The position numbers and the translations under genes were made by a program. Of a stretch of 64,000 bases of DNA, positions 32,410-42,656 are shown one piece after another. Below the pieces are notes generated by a model that worked only from the letters and a program-made list of their open reading frames with translations, was not told where the DNA came from and searched no databases. Source of the DNA: Methylocystis sp. IM3 (GTDB lineage Bacteria; Pseudomonadota; Alphaproteobacteria; Rhizobiales; Beijerinckiaceae); contig NZ_JBBPBZ010000002.1 in the NCBI RefSeq assembly GCF_038070105.1, positions 3,392,501 to 3,456,500 on the forward strand. The letters are read 5' to 3'. The first letter of the stretch is position 1, and the number at the start of each line of letters is the position of its first letter.

Positions 32410-32592
32410 CCGGCGGCCCCTGGCTCTGAGACAGGCCGACTGTGCGGCGTCGGCGCCGCTTTGGCAAGCGCCCGCCTCGAGCGCCCGCCTCGAACGACCG
32501 CCCCTTGTTCGAAACCCCCGCCCCCCTTATAGACCTTGCGCGGCCAGCAAACGTCAATCGCCCGCGCCCGTCGCGCGCCAATCGGTCACGCC

Positions 32593-33081
32593 ATGCTCGA
32601 CACTATGGAAATCGCCCTCTTCGCGGGGCTCGGAGTTCTCTTCGCCATCGGCCTCATCGTCCTTTCGCGCTGGTCGAAGACGCGGCCGGCGCTGCTTGCG
32701 TCCTATGCGCTCATCGCGGTCTGCTTCCTTTACGTGGGCTTCGCCATCCGCGCCGAGAACTACGAGACCTGGGTCGGCTTCGAGATGACCGCCGTCGCCG
32801 TTTTCGGCACGCTCGCCGGCATGTCGATCGTCGGCTCGCCCTGGTTCGTGGTCGCGGGCTTCGCCCTGCATCCGGTCTGGACGCTCTATGAACATTACTT
32901 CGGCGCCGGCCAGGCGTTCGCGCCCGCGCCCTTCGTCATGGCGACCGTCGGCTTCGACGTGGCGGTGGCCCTCTATGTGGCCTATATGACGGTGCTCGGC
33001 GGCAAGGCCGGCGCGGAGACGGCCGCGCCCGCGCGCAAGCTCGCCGCGCGCTCGCGAGACCGCAAAGGAGCCGCGCAATGA
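32593..33081 (+). CDS. Hypothetical four-helix membrane protein upstream of bioB
   Basis: No function is recognised. The 162-residue protein has about four or five hydrophobic helices ([69 protein letters not shown]) and a short basic Ala-rich tail. I chose the ATG at 32593 ([12 protein letters not shown]); the open frame extends upstream into a basic, non-hydrophobic stretch without a good start signal. The stop overlaps the bioB start (ATGA), so the two are coupled. A transport or accessory role for biotin metabolism is possible but not shown. Confidence 0.7.
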   Translation: MLDTMEIALFAGLGVLFAIGLIVLSRWSKTRPALLASYALIAVCFLYVGFAIRAENYETWVGFEMTAVAVFGTLAGMSIVGSPWFVVAGFALHPVWTLYEHYFGAGQAFAPAPFVMATVGFDVAVALYVAYMTVLGGKAGAETAAPARKLAARSRDRKGAAQ

Positions 33082-34037
33082 ACGCCCCGGCCGACTTCGA
33101 CATCCGCCACGACTGGACGGTCGACGAGATCGTCGCCATCCACGACCTGCCCCTTCTCGATCTGATCGCGCGCGCCAACGCCATGCATCGCCGCTATCAT
33201 GACGTCAACGACGTGCAGAAGGCGGCGCTTCTCTCCATCAAGACCGGCGGCTGCCCCGAGGATTGCTCCTATTGCCCGCAGTCGGCGCATCACCGCGAGG
33301 TGAAGCTCGATCGCGTCGATCTCCTCTCGACGCAGGACGTGCTCGCTGCCGCGAGGACGGCGAGGGAGGCCGGCGCCGACCGCTTCTGCATGGGCGCGGC
33401 CTGGCGCTCGGCCCCGAAGGACAAGCGTTTCGACGCGGTGGTCGAGATGGTGCGCGGCGTGCGCGAACTCGGCATGGAGGCCTGCGTCACGCTCGGCATG
33501 ATCGACGAGTCGCAGGCGAGCCGCCTCGTCGAGGCGGGACTCACCGCCTACAACCACAATCTCGACACCGGCCCCGAATTCTACGGCGACATCATCTCGA
33601 CCCGCACCTATCAGGATCGCCTCGACACGCTGAAGGCGGTGCGCGGCGCGGGGCTCGAAATGTGCTGCGGCGGCATCATCGGCATGGGCGAAAGCGTGCG
33701 CGACCGCGCCGGCATGTTGCAGGTTCTCGCGGGCTTCGACCCGCATCCCGAGAGCGTGCCGATCAATACGCTGGTCGCTGTGGAAGGAACCCCGCTCGCC
33801 GAGCGCGAAAAGGTCGATCCGCTCGATCTCGTGCGCATGATCGCCGTCACCCGCATCGTCATGCCGCGCGCGCGGGTGCGCCTCTCGGCGGGCCGCTCCT
33901 TCCTTACCCGCGAGGCGCAGATTCTCTGCCTCGTCGCGGGCGCGAACTCCATCTTCTATGGCGAGAAGCTGCTCACCACGAACAACGCCGGCGTGAACGA
34001 GGACGACGCGCTCTTCACCGCGCTCGCGCCACGCTGA
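33078..34037 (+). CDS. bioB: Biotin synthase
   Basis: BioB is the radical SAM enzyme that inserts sulphur into dethiobiotin. The 319-residue protein has the 4Fe-4S site C59, C63, C66 ([13 protein letters not shown]), followed by [15 protein letters not shown], the [12 protein letters not shown] motif and [14 protein letters not shown], all diagnostic. The ATG overlaps the stop of the upstream membrane-protein gene. Its 3' end overlaps the convergent gene at 34015 by 23 bases. Other bio genes are not in the window. Confidence 0.97.
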   Translation: MNAPADFDIRHDWTVDEIVAIHDLPLLDLIARANAMHRRYHDVNDVQKAALLSIKTGGCPEDCSYCPQSAHHREVKLDRVDLLSTQDVLAAARTAREAGADRFCMGAAWRSAPKDKRFDAVVEMVRGVRELGMEACVTLGMIDESQASRLVEAGLTAYNHNLDTGPEFYGDIISTRTYQDRLDTLKAVRGAGLEMCCGGIIGMGESVRDRAGMLQVLAGFDPHPESVPINTLVAVEGTPLAEREKVDPLDLVRMIAVTRIVMPRARVRLSAGRSFLTREAQILCLVAGANSIFYGEKLLTTNNAGVNEDDALFTALAPR

Positions 34038-34416
34038 AATCGAGCCGACGCCCACCGGGCTCCCGGCGGGGGAATTTATGCGGATCGAGCCCCGCCGTCT
34101 CGGCGGCGTTGAGGATCAGGGGCTGCAACAGATCGCGCTCGGCCTCTTCGAGGAGGCCGCCGCCGGTCTCTTCGTCCAGTCGCATCAGATCGTCGAAGAG
34201 GCGCGTCAGCGCCTCGACGATCCTTCCCTCGGGGACGCGCGGGGGCAGCGCCTTCAGCTCGCCGAAATAGGCGCGGACGCGATCATCGACGCGCCCGGTC
34301 GCCTCCGTCGTCGCGCCGGCCACGCCGCTATCCCGGCAGCGCTCCCAATGGGCGGCGATGGACTGCTCCGCATCTTCGAGAAGCGCGTCCAGCCGCCGGT
34401 TCGTCGCCGCATTCAT
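34015..34416 (-). CDS. Hypothetical protein, helical and acidic
   Basis: No family was recognised. The 133-residue product is mostly predicted helix ([44 protein letters not shown]). I chose the ATG at 34414-34416 because GGAGGAGG and AAGGGA lie just upstream; in-frame starts at 34461 (ATG) and 34479 (GTG) are alternatives without a good Shine-Dalgarno. The 3' end overlaps bioB by 23 bases in convergent orientation, a weak argument for caution, but the compact acidic composition and start signal support a real gene. Confidence 0.6.
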   Translation of the reverse strand: MNAATNRRLDALLEDAEQSIAAHWERCRDSGVAGATTEATGRVDDRVRAYFGELKALPPRVPEGRIVEALTRLFDDLMRLDEETGGGLLEEAERDLLQPLILNAAETAGLDPHKFPRREPGGRRLDFSVARAR

Positions 34417-34510
34417 TCCCTTGTCGCCTCCTCCGGAAACGCCCGCGCTCGCGGTTGACATATGGTAGAATTTTTTCACAACGAATGACTAAAAAAAACG
34501 CGAGACACCC

Positions 34511-35353
34511 GTGAGCCACCGTCAAAAATTCATCCTCGCCGGCGTCATGGGCTGGCCCATCGCCCATTCGCGCAGCCCCAGAATCCACAATTACTGGTTT
34601 GCGCGCCATTCCATCGAGGGGTGCTACGTTCCGCTGCCCGTGGAGCCGGGACGGCTCGAAACCGCCCTGCGCGCGCTGCCGGCGCTCGGCTTTTCCGGCT
34701 GCAACCTCACCATCCCGCACAAGGAAGCCGCGCTCCCCTTTCTCGACGACATCGACCCGGCGGCGCGGCGCATCGGCGCCGTCAACTGCATCGTCGTGGA
34801 CAAGGCTGGCGCGCTGATCGGCCATAATTATGACGGCTATGGCTTCGTCGCCTCGCTCCGCGAAGCCGCGCCGGAGTGGCAGGCCGACGCCGGCCCCTGC
34901 GTCGTCATCGGCGCGGGCGGTGGCGCGCGGGCGATCGTCTCGGGGTTGATCGACGCGGGGGCCCGCGACATCCGCCTCTTCAACCGCACCCGTGCGCGCG
35001 CCGATCGGCTGGCGCAGGATTTCGGCGCGCCGGTTTCGGCCCATGACTGGGACGACCGCCACGCTGCGCTCGCCGGCGCGGCGCTGCTCGTCAATACGAC
35101 GAGCCAGGGCATGGTCGGCCAGGAGCCGCTCGATCTCTCGCTGGCGGCGCTTCCCGCCTCGGCGGTCGTCGCGGACATCGTCTACGCCCCGCTCGAGACG
35201 CCGCTGCTCGCGGAGGCCCGCGCCAGAGGCGCAACGCCGGTCGACGGCCTGGGGATGCTGCTGCATCAGGCGCGGCCGGCCTTTCGGGACTGGACGGGCG
35301 TCATGCCGGAAGTGACGCCCGAGCTGCGGGCGGCGATCGTCGCAACGCTCTGA
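34511..35353 (+). CDS. aroE: Shikimate dehydrogenase (NADP+)
   Basis: AroE reduces 3-dehydroshikimate to shikimate in aromatic amino-acid synthesis. The 280-residue product contains HSRSPRIHNYW, NLTIPHK with catalytic K71, NYDGYGF with D108, the NADP-binding VIGAGGGARAIV and NRTRARA, and LVNTTSQGM. The start is a GTG at 34511. An AT-rich gap of 94 bases with a TTGACA at 34455-34460 separates it from the divergent hypothetical gene and probably carries the promoter. Its stop overlaps the terminator of the convergent phasin operon. Confidence 0.95.
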   Translation: MSHRQKFILAGVMGWPIAHSRSPRIHNYWFARHSIEGCYVPLPVEPGRLETALRALPALGFSGCNLTIPHKEAALPFLDDIDPAARRIGAVNCIVVDKAGALIGHNYDGYGFVASLREAAPEWQADAGPCVVIGAGGGARAIVSGLIDAGARDIRLFNRTRARADRLAQDFGAPVSAHDWDDRHAALAGAALLVNTTSQGMVGQEPLDLSLAALPASAVVADIVYAPLETPLLAEARARGATPVDGLGMLLHQARPAFRDWTGVMPEVTPELRAAIVATL

Positions 35354-35387
35354 AAAAAAGCGCCAGCGGCCCAATGGCCGCCGGCGC
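35353..35387 (-). terminator. Intrinsic terminator of the phasin operon
   Basis: On the minus strand an 11-bp stem with one mismatch (GCGCC/A/GCGGCC at 35360-35371 with GGCCGC/C/GGCGC at 35376-35387, loop CAAT) is followed by seven T (bases 35353-35359). This is a strong intrinsic terminator 32 bases after the phasin stop. On the plus strand it overlaps the aroE stop but lacks a T tract. Confidence 0.85.
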
Positions 35388-35418
35388 CCGCCAAACAGCG
35401 AAAATTCTTATCTGCCGC

Positions 35419-35907
35419 TCAGGCGGCCTTGCGCGCGTCGCAAAGCGGAGCGGCGGCGAAGCTCGCCATGTCCCTGGCGATCTCCATCAACTCCTGCGAC
35501 TGACGGATGAAGGCCTCGAAGCGTCCGGCCGCAAAGCGCGACTGGAGATCGACCGCTTCCTCGAAGCTTTTCGCCCGGGCCACATGCTCGGCGAATTCGA
35601 GGAACGCCGCGGCGTTCTCGGCCCAGAGCTCGAAGGATTTCTTCGTCCAGACCGATGTGTGGAAGTCAAACGAAGCGGAGAAGGACTCGGCGGAGGATTC
35701 GGCCGCTTCCTCGATGACCGCGAGCGGAGTCGAGACGATGTCGACAATCTCCGGCTCCGGCAGGGGAGCAGGCGCCGGCTCGGACGCGGATTGCGCAAAC
35801 GCCGGCTCGGCGGGAATCTCGGCGCGCGCCTCCTCCGGCGCCTCGGCAGGGGCCGCCTGCCCGACGTCGAGGGGGATGCTTTTGTCAGCTCTGCTTTTCG
35901 TCGCCAT
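35419..35907 (-). CDS. Phasin family protein, longer form
   Basis: Phasins coat polyhydroxyalkanoate granules. The 162-residue product from the ATG at 35905-35907 has a Pro/Ala/Glu-rich N-terminal region (about residues 15-60) and then an amphipathic helical phasin domain (SFELWAENAAAFLEFAEHVARAKSFEEAVDLQSRFAAGRFEAF is the region at about 90-135). GAGGAG lies upstream of the start. It follows a second phasin gene by 40 bases and is followed by the terminator at 35353-35387, so the pair form one operon. The N-terminal extension differs from the neighbouring phasin and may be disordered. Confidence 0.83.
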   Translation of the reverse strand: MATKSRADKSIPLDVGQAAPAEAPEEARAEIPAEPAFAQSASEPAPAPLPEPEIVDIVSTPLAVIEEAAESSAESFSASFDFHTSVWTKKSFELWAENAAAFLEFAEHVARAKSFEEAVDLQSRFAAGRFEAFIRQSQELMEIARDMASFAAAPLCDARKAA

Positions 35908-35947
35908 CTTCCCGCTCCTCAAATGTTGCGGATGAATGAAAGTGGGA

Positions 35948-36307
35948 TCAGGACTTCAGAGTCGCGGAGCGCTGGATCGCGGCGCCGAGCTCCTTGGTCT
36001 GCTCCTGAATGGCCTCGAACTGCGACTTCACGAACTCGGCCTGAAGCTGAAAAACTTCCTGCGGATCCTTGGCCTTCACGAGCTTCTGCGCAAGATCGAA
36101 GGCCGCGTTCACGTTGGCTTCCGCGTACGAGAAGGCCTTGGCGCCGACATCCTTCGCGCCCGGCGGCACGATGGGCAGGTCGGTCGTGGAGGTCAGCGCC
36201 TTCTGCGCAGCGCCGGCGAAACCTTCGAAGGCCTTGCGCGCCTGCTCGACGCTCTTCTCCGCGAAATCGCGGACTTCGGTGGGAACCTGATAGATCTGAT
36301 CAACCAT
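35948..36307 (-). CDS. phaP: Phasin (PHB granule-associated protein)
   Basis: This 119-residue protein is a typical alphaproteobacterial phasin: IYQVPTEVRDFAEKSVEQARKAFEGF, LPIVPPGAKDVGAKAFSYAEANV and QLQAEFVKSQFEAIQEQTKELG, all amphipathic helix that binds the granule surface. The ATG at 36305-36307 has a good Shine-Dalgarno (AAAGGAG). It is first in a two-gene phasin operon. The promoter region carries a 30-bp palindrome (36381-36410) that may bind the repressor PhaR. PHB synthase and phaR themselves are not in the window. Confidence 0.88.
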   Translation of the reverse strand: MVDQIYQVPTEVRDFAEKSVEQARKAFEGFAGAAQKALTSTTDLPIVPPGAKDVGAKAFSYAEANVNAAFDLAQKLVKAKDPQEVFQLQAEFVKSQFEAIQEQTKELGAAIQRSATLKS

Positions 36308-36362
36308 GGAACGTCTCCTTTATTCATGCGTCGGCTGGCGGGTGGGCCAAGCCGTCACGCAC

Positions 36363-36391
36363 ACTATGGTCCATTTTTTGCTGCGTTGCAA
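36363..36391 (-). promoter_or_regulatory. Promoter of the phasin operon
   Basis: Reading the minus strand, TTGCAA (36386-36391) and CATAGT (36363-36368) are separated by 17 bases, placing transcription start near 36356, about 50 bases before phaP. The -35 element lies inside the palindrome at 36381-36410. Confidence 0.5.
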
Positions 36392-36410
36392 CATTAATTG
36401 TGCAATGCAG
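36381..36410. promoter_or_regulatory. Palindromic operator, probable PhaR site
   Basis: A 30-base imperfect palindrome has half-sites CTGC-G-TTGCA and TGCAA-T-GCAG around a central ATTAAT; 12 of 15 base pairs match. PhaR/PhbF-type repressors of phasin genes recognise TGC-rich inverted repeats such as TTGCA/TGCAA or CTGC/GCAG. It overlaps the -35 of the phasin promoter, the expected place for a repressor that is released by PHB. Assignment to PhaR is inference. Confidence 0.6.
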
Positions 36411-36577
36411 TATGGAACCTAGAATCGTATCAAAAAAATGACTGTAAAGCAGGCGCCGCCGATGGACCGGGGCGCGGCAAGGGTTTAAGTTTGCGTTAAG
36501 CTCAAACTTGAATTCGCTCCGAGAGAAGCGGGTCTGGCGCGAGCGCGTGTTCCCCGTCGCAAAGGCGAGCCAGCGTC

Positions 36578-39247
36578 ATGGGCTCTTCGCAGGCAGAGGT
36601 CGAAGCAAGCGTTCTCGCCGCCAGCCGTATCGCGGCCGATCCTGCATTTTCGGCGCTGGACGGGTCCGGCGCGCCCATTCTCGCGGCATGGGGAGATCCG
36701 CTCGAGATCGTCCATCTGAATGATTCGGCCCGCGCCATTTTCGGAGCCGACCGCGCGGCGGTGGCCGCGCGCCTGTTTTCGGGCGCCGAGCCCAGCGCCA
36801 GGCGGCTCGCCGAACTCGTCGAATCGGTCCGCCGGGGCGCGGCGCTGCGGCTCGAGCGCCTGCGCTTCGATTTCGGCCGGTCGCCGCAGACCGTCACGCT
36901 CCTCTGCCGCAAACTCTCGACGCCCGATGCACCTGACTTGCTGGTCCTCGCCGCGCTCGGCGTCCGGCCTGCCGTCGCTCCGGCGCAAGAGGCGGGGGCC
37001 CGGTCCGATGCATCGGAGGCCCCGCCCTGCGAGCCGCTCGCGGCGCCGGACGCGGAGCGCGCGCTGCGTGAGCGCCTCATCGGGCGCCACGGCGGCCGCG
37101 CGCCCCGCTTCCTGTGGAAGACGGACGCGGCCGGCCGCTTCGTCGACGTGACGCATGTGCTCGCCGATGTCGCAGGCGCCGCGAGGGCCGAGATTATCGG
37201 CCGGACGGTCGAGGAGGTCGTTTCGGATTTCGCGCTCGACCCGGCGGTCGCGTCAGCGGTCGCGTCGGAGAAGAGCTGGTCCGGCCTTTCGGTCGATTGG
37301 CCGCTCGACGAGGCCACGCGCGCCCCGGTCACGCTCGGCGGCCTGCCGATATCGGACGCAGACCGCCGCTTCGCCGGCTTTCAGGGCTATGGCGTCATTC
37401 ATCTCGATCGGGCCTTCATTGCAGCCGCCGCCCCGAGGCCCCCGGCGGCGCGGACGCCGGCCGAGTCAAGGCCGGAGTCAGCGCCGGAGCCTTCGCCGGC
37501 GCAGGCCTATGCGGCCGACAATGTCGTACCGCTGCGGCCGATCGCCATCCACCGGGAGGAGCCGGAGGCGCAAGTTGACGCCCAGGCCGAATCGCTGTCG
37601 CGAATCGAGCGTCTGAATTTCGAGGAAATCGCTCGCGCCCTGAAGGGCGGGGACATGCCGCTGGCCGTGGACGCCGCGCTTGAATCGCTCGCGGAGAGCG
37701 GCGCGGCGCCAGCCGACGCGGCGCTGGAGGAGGCCGATCGCGCCGGCGCGCCAGAGGGCGGAGAGATAGGCCCCGCCGGGCCAGTTCCGCCGTCCTCCGT
37801 CGCCTCTGGCGTTCTCGATCGCCTGCCGGTTGGCGTATTGATCGCGCGGGGAGCCCGTACGCTCTTCGCCAATCGCACGCTGCTCGATTATCTGGGCTAT
37901 CCCGACGCCGCCGCCTTCGAGGCCGATGGCGGCCTCGCCCGCATGTTCTTCGGCCGGCCGCCGGGCGACGCTGGCGCGCGGGCCGCGGCGGTGCAGTCGA
38001 GCGACGGCGAGGCGCTCGACGTCGACGTGCATCTGCAAAGCGTCGACTGGGATGGCGGCCCGGCGACGCTCGTGACCCTGCGCCGCAACCGAAACCGCCT
38101 GCCCGGCCCGGATGAAAGCGCGCTGGCGCTCGCCCGCGAACTCGACGACAAGCTCGCCCGCCTGAGGGCCGACAACAGCCTGCTGCGCGGCATTCTGGAG
38201 GCGAGCGGCACCGCCGTCGCCGTGGTGAGCGAGGAGGGCCGCATCGAGAGCGCCACGGGCGCCTTCGCCGCGCTGTTCGAGGGCGAAAAAGGCGCCTTCG
38301 ACGGCCTGCCGCTCACCTCGCTGTTCTCGCCGGAGGATACGCGCACGCTCGCCGGCGCCTTCTCCCGCGCCGGCGAGACAGGCGCCGCGCTGCGCCTGTC
38401 CGAGCGGCTCGGCGGCAGGGTCTTCGAGGCGACGCTGCGCCGTCTCGGCGCCGCGCAAAAACCCTGCCTGACCCTGCGCGAGGACGCGGCGGACGCGCGC
38501 GCCGACGCGCTGCGGGCGGCGCGCGACGCGGCGGAGCAGGCGAACGCCGCCAAGTCGGAATTCCTCGCCCGCGTCAGCCACGAGATCCGGACGCCGCTCA
38601 ACGCCATTCTCGGCTTCGCGGAAGTCATGATGCAGGAGCGGCTCGGGCCGATCGGCTCGGAGCGTTACAAGGAATATGTCCGGGACATGCACGCCTCGGG
38701 CGAGCATGTGCTCTCGCTCGTCAACGATCTTCTCGACCTTTCGAAGATCGAGGCGGGCAAGATGGAATTGGAGTTCGACCGGGTGGACGCCAATGGCGTC
38801 ATCACGGAATGCGCCTCGATCATGCAGACGCAGGCCAACAAGGCGCGCATCGTGATGCGCCTGTCGCTTTCAGACCGCCTGCCGCCAGTGCGCGCTGACG
38901 CGCGCTCCTTGAAGCAGATCCTGCTCAATCTTCTCTCCAACGCCGTGAAGTTCAACGAGCCGGGCGGTCAGGTGATCGTCTCGAGCGCGCTCACCGACTC
39001 GGGCCATGTCGTCATCCGCGTGAAGGACACCGGCATCGGCATGAGCGAGGAAGAGGTGCAGACGGCGCTGGAGCCCTTCAAACAGGTGCCGATTTCGCAC
39101 AAGCGGCCCGGCACCGGCCTCGGCCTGCCGCTGACCAAGGCGTTGATCGAGGCCAATCAGGCGAGCTTCACGATCCGAAGCCGCAAGAACGAAGGCACGC
39201 TGATCGAGATCGCCTTCCCGCCGCCGCAGGTGCTGGCGGCGGAGTGA
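36578..39247 (+). CDS. PAS-containing sensor histidine kinase, PleC/PdhS-like
   Basis: This 889-residue soluble kinase lacks clear membrane helices. It has PAS-like segments at about 20-110, 170-270 and 405-505, an Ala/Pro/Glu-rich linker (about 275-400), a further PAS-like region (about 535-640) and a C-terminal kinase core. H668 lies in RVSHEIRTPLNAILGFAEVMM; the segments RYKEYVRDMHASGEHVLSLVNDLL and FKQVPISHKRPGTGLGLPLTKAL match PleC/PdhS, which act on the cell-cycle regulator DivK. ATPase motifs NLLSNAVKF and KDTGIGM are intact. It stands alone after the phasin promoter region. Its exact target is not provable here. Confidence 0.85.
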   Translation: MGSSQAEVEASVLAASRIAADPAFSALDGSGAPILAAWGDPLEIVHLNDSARAIFGADRAAVAARLFSGAEPSARRLAELVESVRRGAALRLERLRFDFGRSPQTVTLLCRKLSTPDAPDLLVLAALGVRPAVAPAQEAGARSDASEAPPCEPLAAPDAERALRERLIGRHGGRAPRFLWKTDAAGRFVDVTHVLADVAGAARAEIIGRTVEEVVSDFALDPAVASAVASEKSWSGLSVDWPLDEATRAPVTLGGLPISDADRRFAGFQGYGVIHLDRAFIAAAAPRPPAARTPAESRPESAPEPSPAQAYAADNVVPLRPIAIHREEPEAQVDAQAESLSRIERLNFEEIARALKGGDMPLAVDAALESLAESGAAPADAALEEADRAGAPEGGEIGPAGPVPPSSVASGVLDRLPVGVLIARGARTLFANRTLLDYLGYPDAAAFEADGGLARMFFGRPPGDAGARAAAVQSSDGEALDVDVHLQSVDWDGGPATLVTLRRNRNRLPGPDESALALARELDDKLARLRADNSLLRGILEASGTAVAVVSEEGRIESATGAFAALFEGEKGAFDGLPLTSLFSPEDTRTLAGAFSRAGETGAALRLSERLGGRVFEATLRRLGAAQKPCLTLREDAADARADALRAARDAAEQANAAKSEFLARVSHEIRTPLNAILGFAEVMMQERLGPIGSERYKEYVRDMHASGEHVLSLVNDLLDLSKIEAGKMELEFDRVDANGVITECASIMQTQANKARIVMRLSLSDRLPPVRADARSLKQILLNLLSNAVKFNEPGGQVIVSSALTDSGHVVIRVKDTGIGMSEEEVQTALEPFKQVPISHKRPGTGLGLPLTKALIEANQASFTIRSRKNEGTLIEIAFPPPQVLAAE

Positions 39248-39269
39248 GGGAACGCGCCGCCGCGCAGCG

Positions 39270-39407
39270 TCACTCCAGGATTGCCGCCAACTTCGCCAGC
39301 ACCTCTTGGACGATATCCGGCGGCGCGCTTTCGAGCTTGCGGCCGGATCGTGACGCAAGGTCGAGCGCACGTGGTTGGTCGCAGCGGACGACGCCGGTCG
39401 TCTGCAT
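39270..39407 (-). pseudogene. C-terminal remnant of a MazF/PemK-family toxin
   Basis: A 45-codon open frame downstream of pyrG reads VVRCDQPRALDLASRSGRK followed by LESAPPDIVQEVLAKLAAIL, resembling the last third of a type II MazF/PemK-like endoribonuclease (the GVVRCDQPRALDL segment and the terminal helix). Only the C-terminus is present; no N-terminal part or antitoxin is found. It begins two codons after the pyrG stop in the same frame. It is therefore best seen as a decayed toxin fragment left by a past deletion or insertion, not a functional gene. Identification rests on recall of family motifs. Confidence 0.55.
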
Positions 39408-39410
39408 GCC

Positions 39411-41051
<1,641 letters not shown>

Positions 41052-41148
41052 CTAACGCCTTTCTATGGATTTGGATAGCGTTTAATGCGCCGGAGAAGAA
41101 CCCTTCCCCAGCGCGTCGCCAAAGGTGTGGAAAGGGAGGGGCCCGCGC

Positions 41149-41754
41149 TTATTGCGCGGGGGACTTCCACTGGGTCGCCGGCGCGGGCTGAGCGGGGGCC
41201 GGCGCTGATTCCGCCTTCGGAGCCTCGGCGGCCGGCGCCTCGGTCTTCGGAGCTTCGCTCTTGGGCGCCTCGGCGGCGGGTGCCGCTTCCGACTTGGGAG
41301 CCTCGATCTTGGGCGCCTCGATCACAGGTTGCGCCTGCGGCGCGTCGGCCTTCGGGGCCTCGCCCGCGGGTGCGGGCGCAGCGGCGCCCTGCTGGCGCTT
41401 CTGCTGGGCGCGCTGGAGCTGGTCGAAGATCGAATCCTTGCCGGCTTCGGGCGCCTTCTCGCCGGGCTTCAGCTCCTTGAGCTTGATGTCGCCCTGATCG
41501 ATGGCCTTGGTCCAGTCGTCGCCGCCCTCGGCGTGACGCTGCCAGGCCGGCAGCACGGTCAGGGCGATGCTGGTGATGAAGAAGATCGTCGCGAGAATGC
41601 CGGTCGCGCGGGTCAGGGCGTTGGCCTGGCCGCGGCCCGTGAAGACGCCGCTGCCGCCCATGCCGAGCGCGCCGCCCTCGGACTTCTGATACAGCACGAG
41701 AACGACGAGCGCCGTCACCACCATCAGGTGGATCGCGATAATGACCTGCTGCAT
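41149..41754 (-). CDS. secG: Preprotein translocase subunit SecG, with long Ala/Pro/Lys tail
   Basis: SecG assists SecYE in protein export. The N-terminal 75 residues have two membrane helices (VIIAIHLMVVTALVVLVLY and TGILATIFFITSIALTVLP) and the signature GGALGMGGSGVFTGRG. The C-terminal 125 residues form an unusual low-complexity tail of repeats such as EAPKSEAAPAAEAPKSEAPK, extending SecG to 201 residues; typical proteins have 75-130. Tails of this kind occur in Rhizobiales but are variable. The start is the ATG at 41752-41754. pyrG follows. Confidence 0.93.
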   Translation of the reverse strand: MQQVIIAIHLMVVTALVVLVLYQKSEGGALGMGGSGVFTGRGQANALTRATGILATIFFITSIALTVLPAWQRHAEGGDDWTKAIDQGDIKLKELKPGEKAPEAGKDSIFDQLQRAQQKRQQGAAAPAPAGEAPKADAPQAQPVIEAPKIEAPKSEAAPAAEAPKSEAPKTEAPAAEAPKAESAPAPAQPAPATQWKSPAQ

Positions 41755-41891
41755 TTTCGACCTTCTTCCCTAGCGGAGCCCCGGCCGAAGCCAAGCTCGA
41801 CGCCAAATCCCTGCGCGGGCTTCTACACCAAGCGGGACGCGCAAGGAAGGGGCGACGTGGCGACCCTGACGGCGATTGCGACCGGCTCATG

Positions 41892-41917
41892 AAAAAAGCG
41901 GGCCCGCGACGGCCCGC
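41892..41917 (-). terminator. Intrinsic terminator after the secreted-protein gene
   Basis: On the minus strand a 7-bp GC stem (GCGGGCC 41898-41904 with GGCCCGC 41911-41917) is followed by six T (bases 41892-41897). It lies 26 bases after the stop at 41943 and separates that gene from secG. Confidence 0.85.
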
Positions 41918-41942
41918 CCTGCGTAAAGCCGCGCGCTGCGAC

Positions 41943-42410
41943 TCAGTAGAGATTGCCGTCCTGGCCCTTCCACTTGCCGCCTTCCTGATCGAAGCGGGTC
42001 TCGTCCTTGAATTCGATGACCTTGCCCGGCTCGATATACTGCTTGTCCTTGACCATCTGGTTCTGGATCGTGGTCGAGAAGTAGGTCGTATTGTCCGAGC
42101 AGCCGGGCTTCGGCGCGCCGCCCTCCGGCTTGCACTCCAGATTGGCGCCCTTCGGGAAGCGCACACTGGCGGTGAAATAGAACTCGTAGCCGGCGTGGCC
42201 CGCGCCCTCGACGTCGAGCGGCCAGAACCGCGTGACGTCGAACTTGTCGATCACGGCGTTCTCGTCGAACTTCTTCTTGATCAGGTTTTCGAAAACCTTG
42301 CGCGCGTCTTCGGGCTTCGGCTCGCAGTTGATGAGGCAGAAGGCCTTGGCGGGCGCCGCTCCGGCAAGGGCTGCGAACATGGCCAGCGCGCCGATCTTGA
42401 GAATATTCAT
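41943..42410 (-). CDS. Hypothetical secreted protein
   Basis: No function is recognised. From the ATG at 42408-42410 (MNILKIGALAMFAALAGAAP) the product has 155 residues with a clear signal peptide ending near APAKA and a mature part with four Cys (FCLINCEPKP, LECKPEGG, KPGCSDN). AGGAGA precedes the start. A longer frame reaches 42500 but lacks a good start. It is a single gene bounded by a strong terminator (41892-41917), so it is probably a real, independently expressed periplasmic protein. Confidence 0.75.
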   Translation of the reverse strand: MNILKIGALAMFAALAGAAPAKAFCLINCEPKPEDARKVFENLIKKKFDENAVIDKFDVTRFWPLDVEGAGHAGYEFYFTASVRFPKGANLECKPEGGAPKPGCSDNTTYFSTTIQNQMVKDKQYIEPGKVIEFKDETRFDQEGGKWKGQDGNLY

Positions 42411-42656
42411 GGTTGCAGCGTCTCCTCTTGGAATTGCGCGCGATCCCGGCTCTTTTCGCGGCCGCGACTCGGAGCCCGCAATTTCCTTGTTCCTTGACAT
42501 TTTTCAAGCTGCACGGCTTCGCCGTTTCGAGCAAGGGAAAGGAGCCGCGCGAATTGTCGCACGGCCGCAGGCGCCGGGCGCCCGCGATGTTGCGCGGGGC
42601 GACCCGCCGCTCTATTGACGCTTTTGACTTTTCCCGCACGCAAAAAAGAGGGTTTC

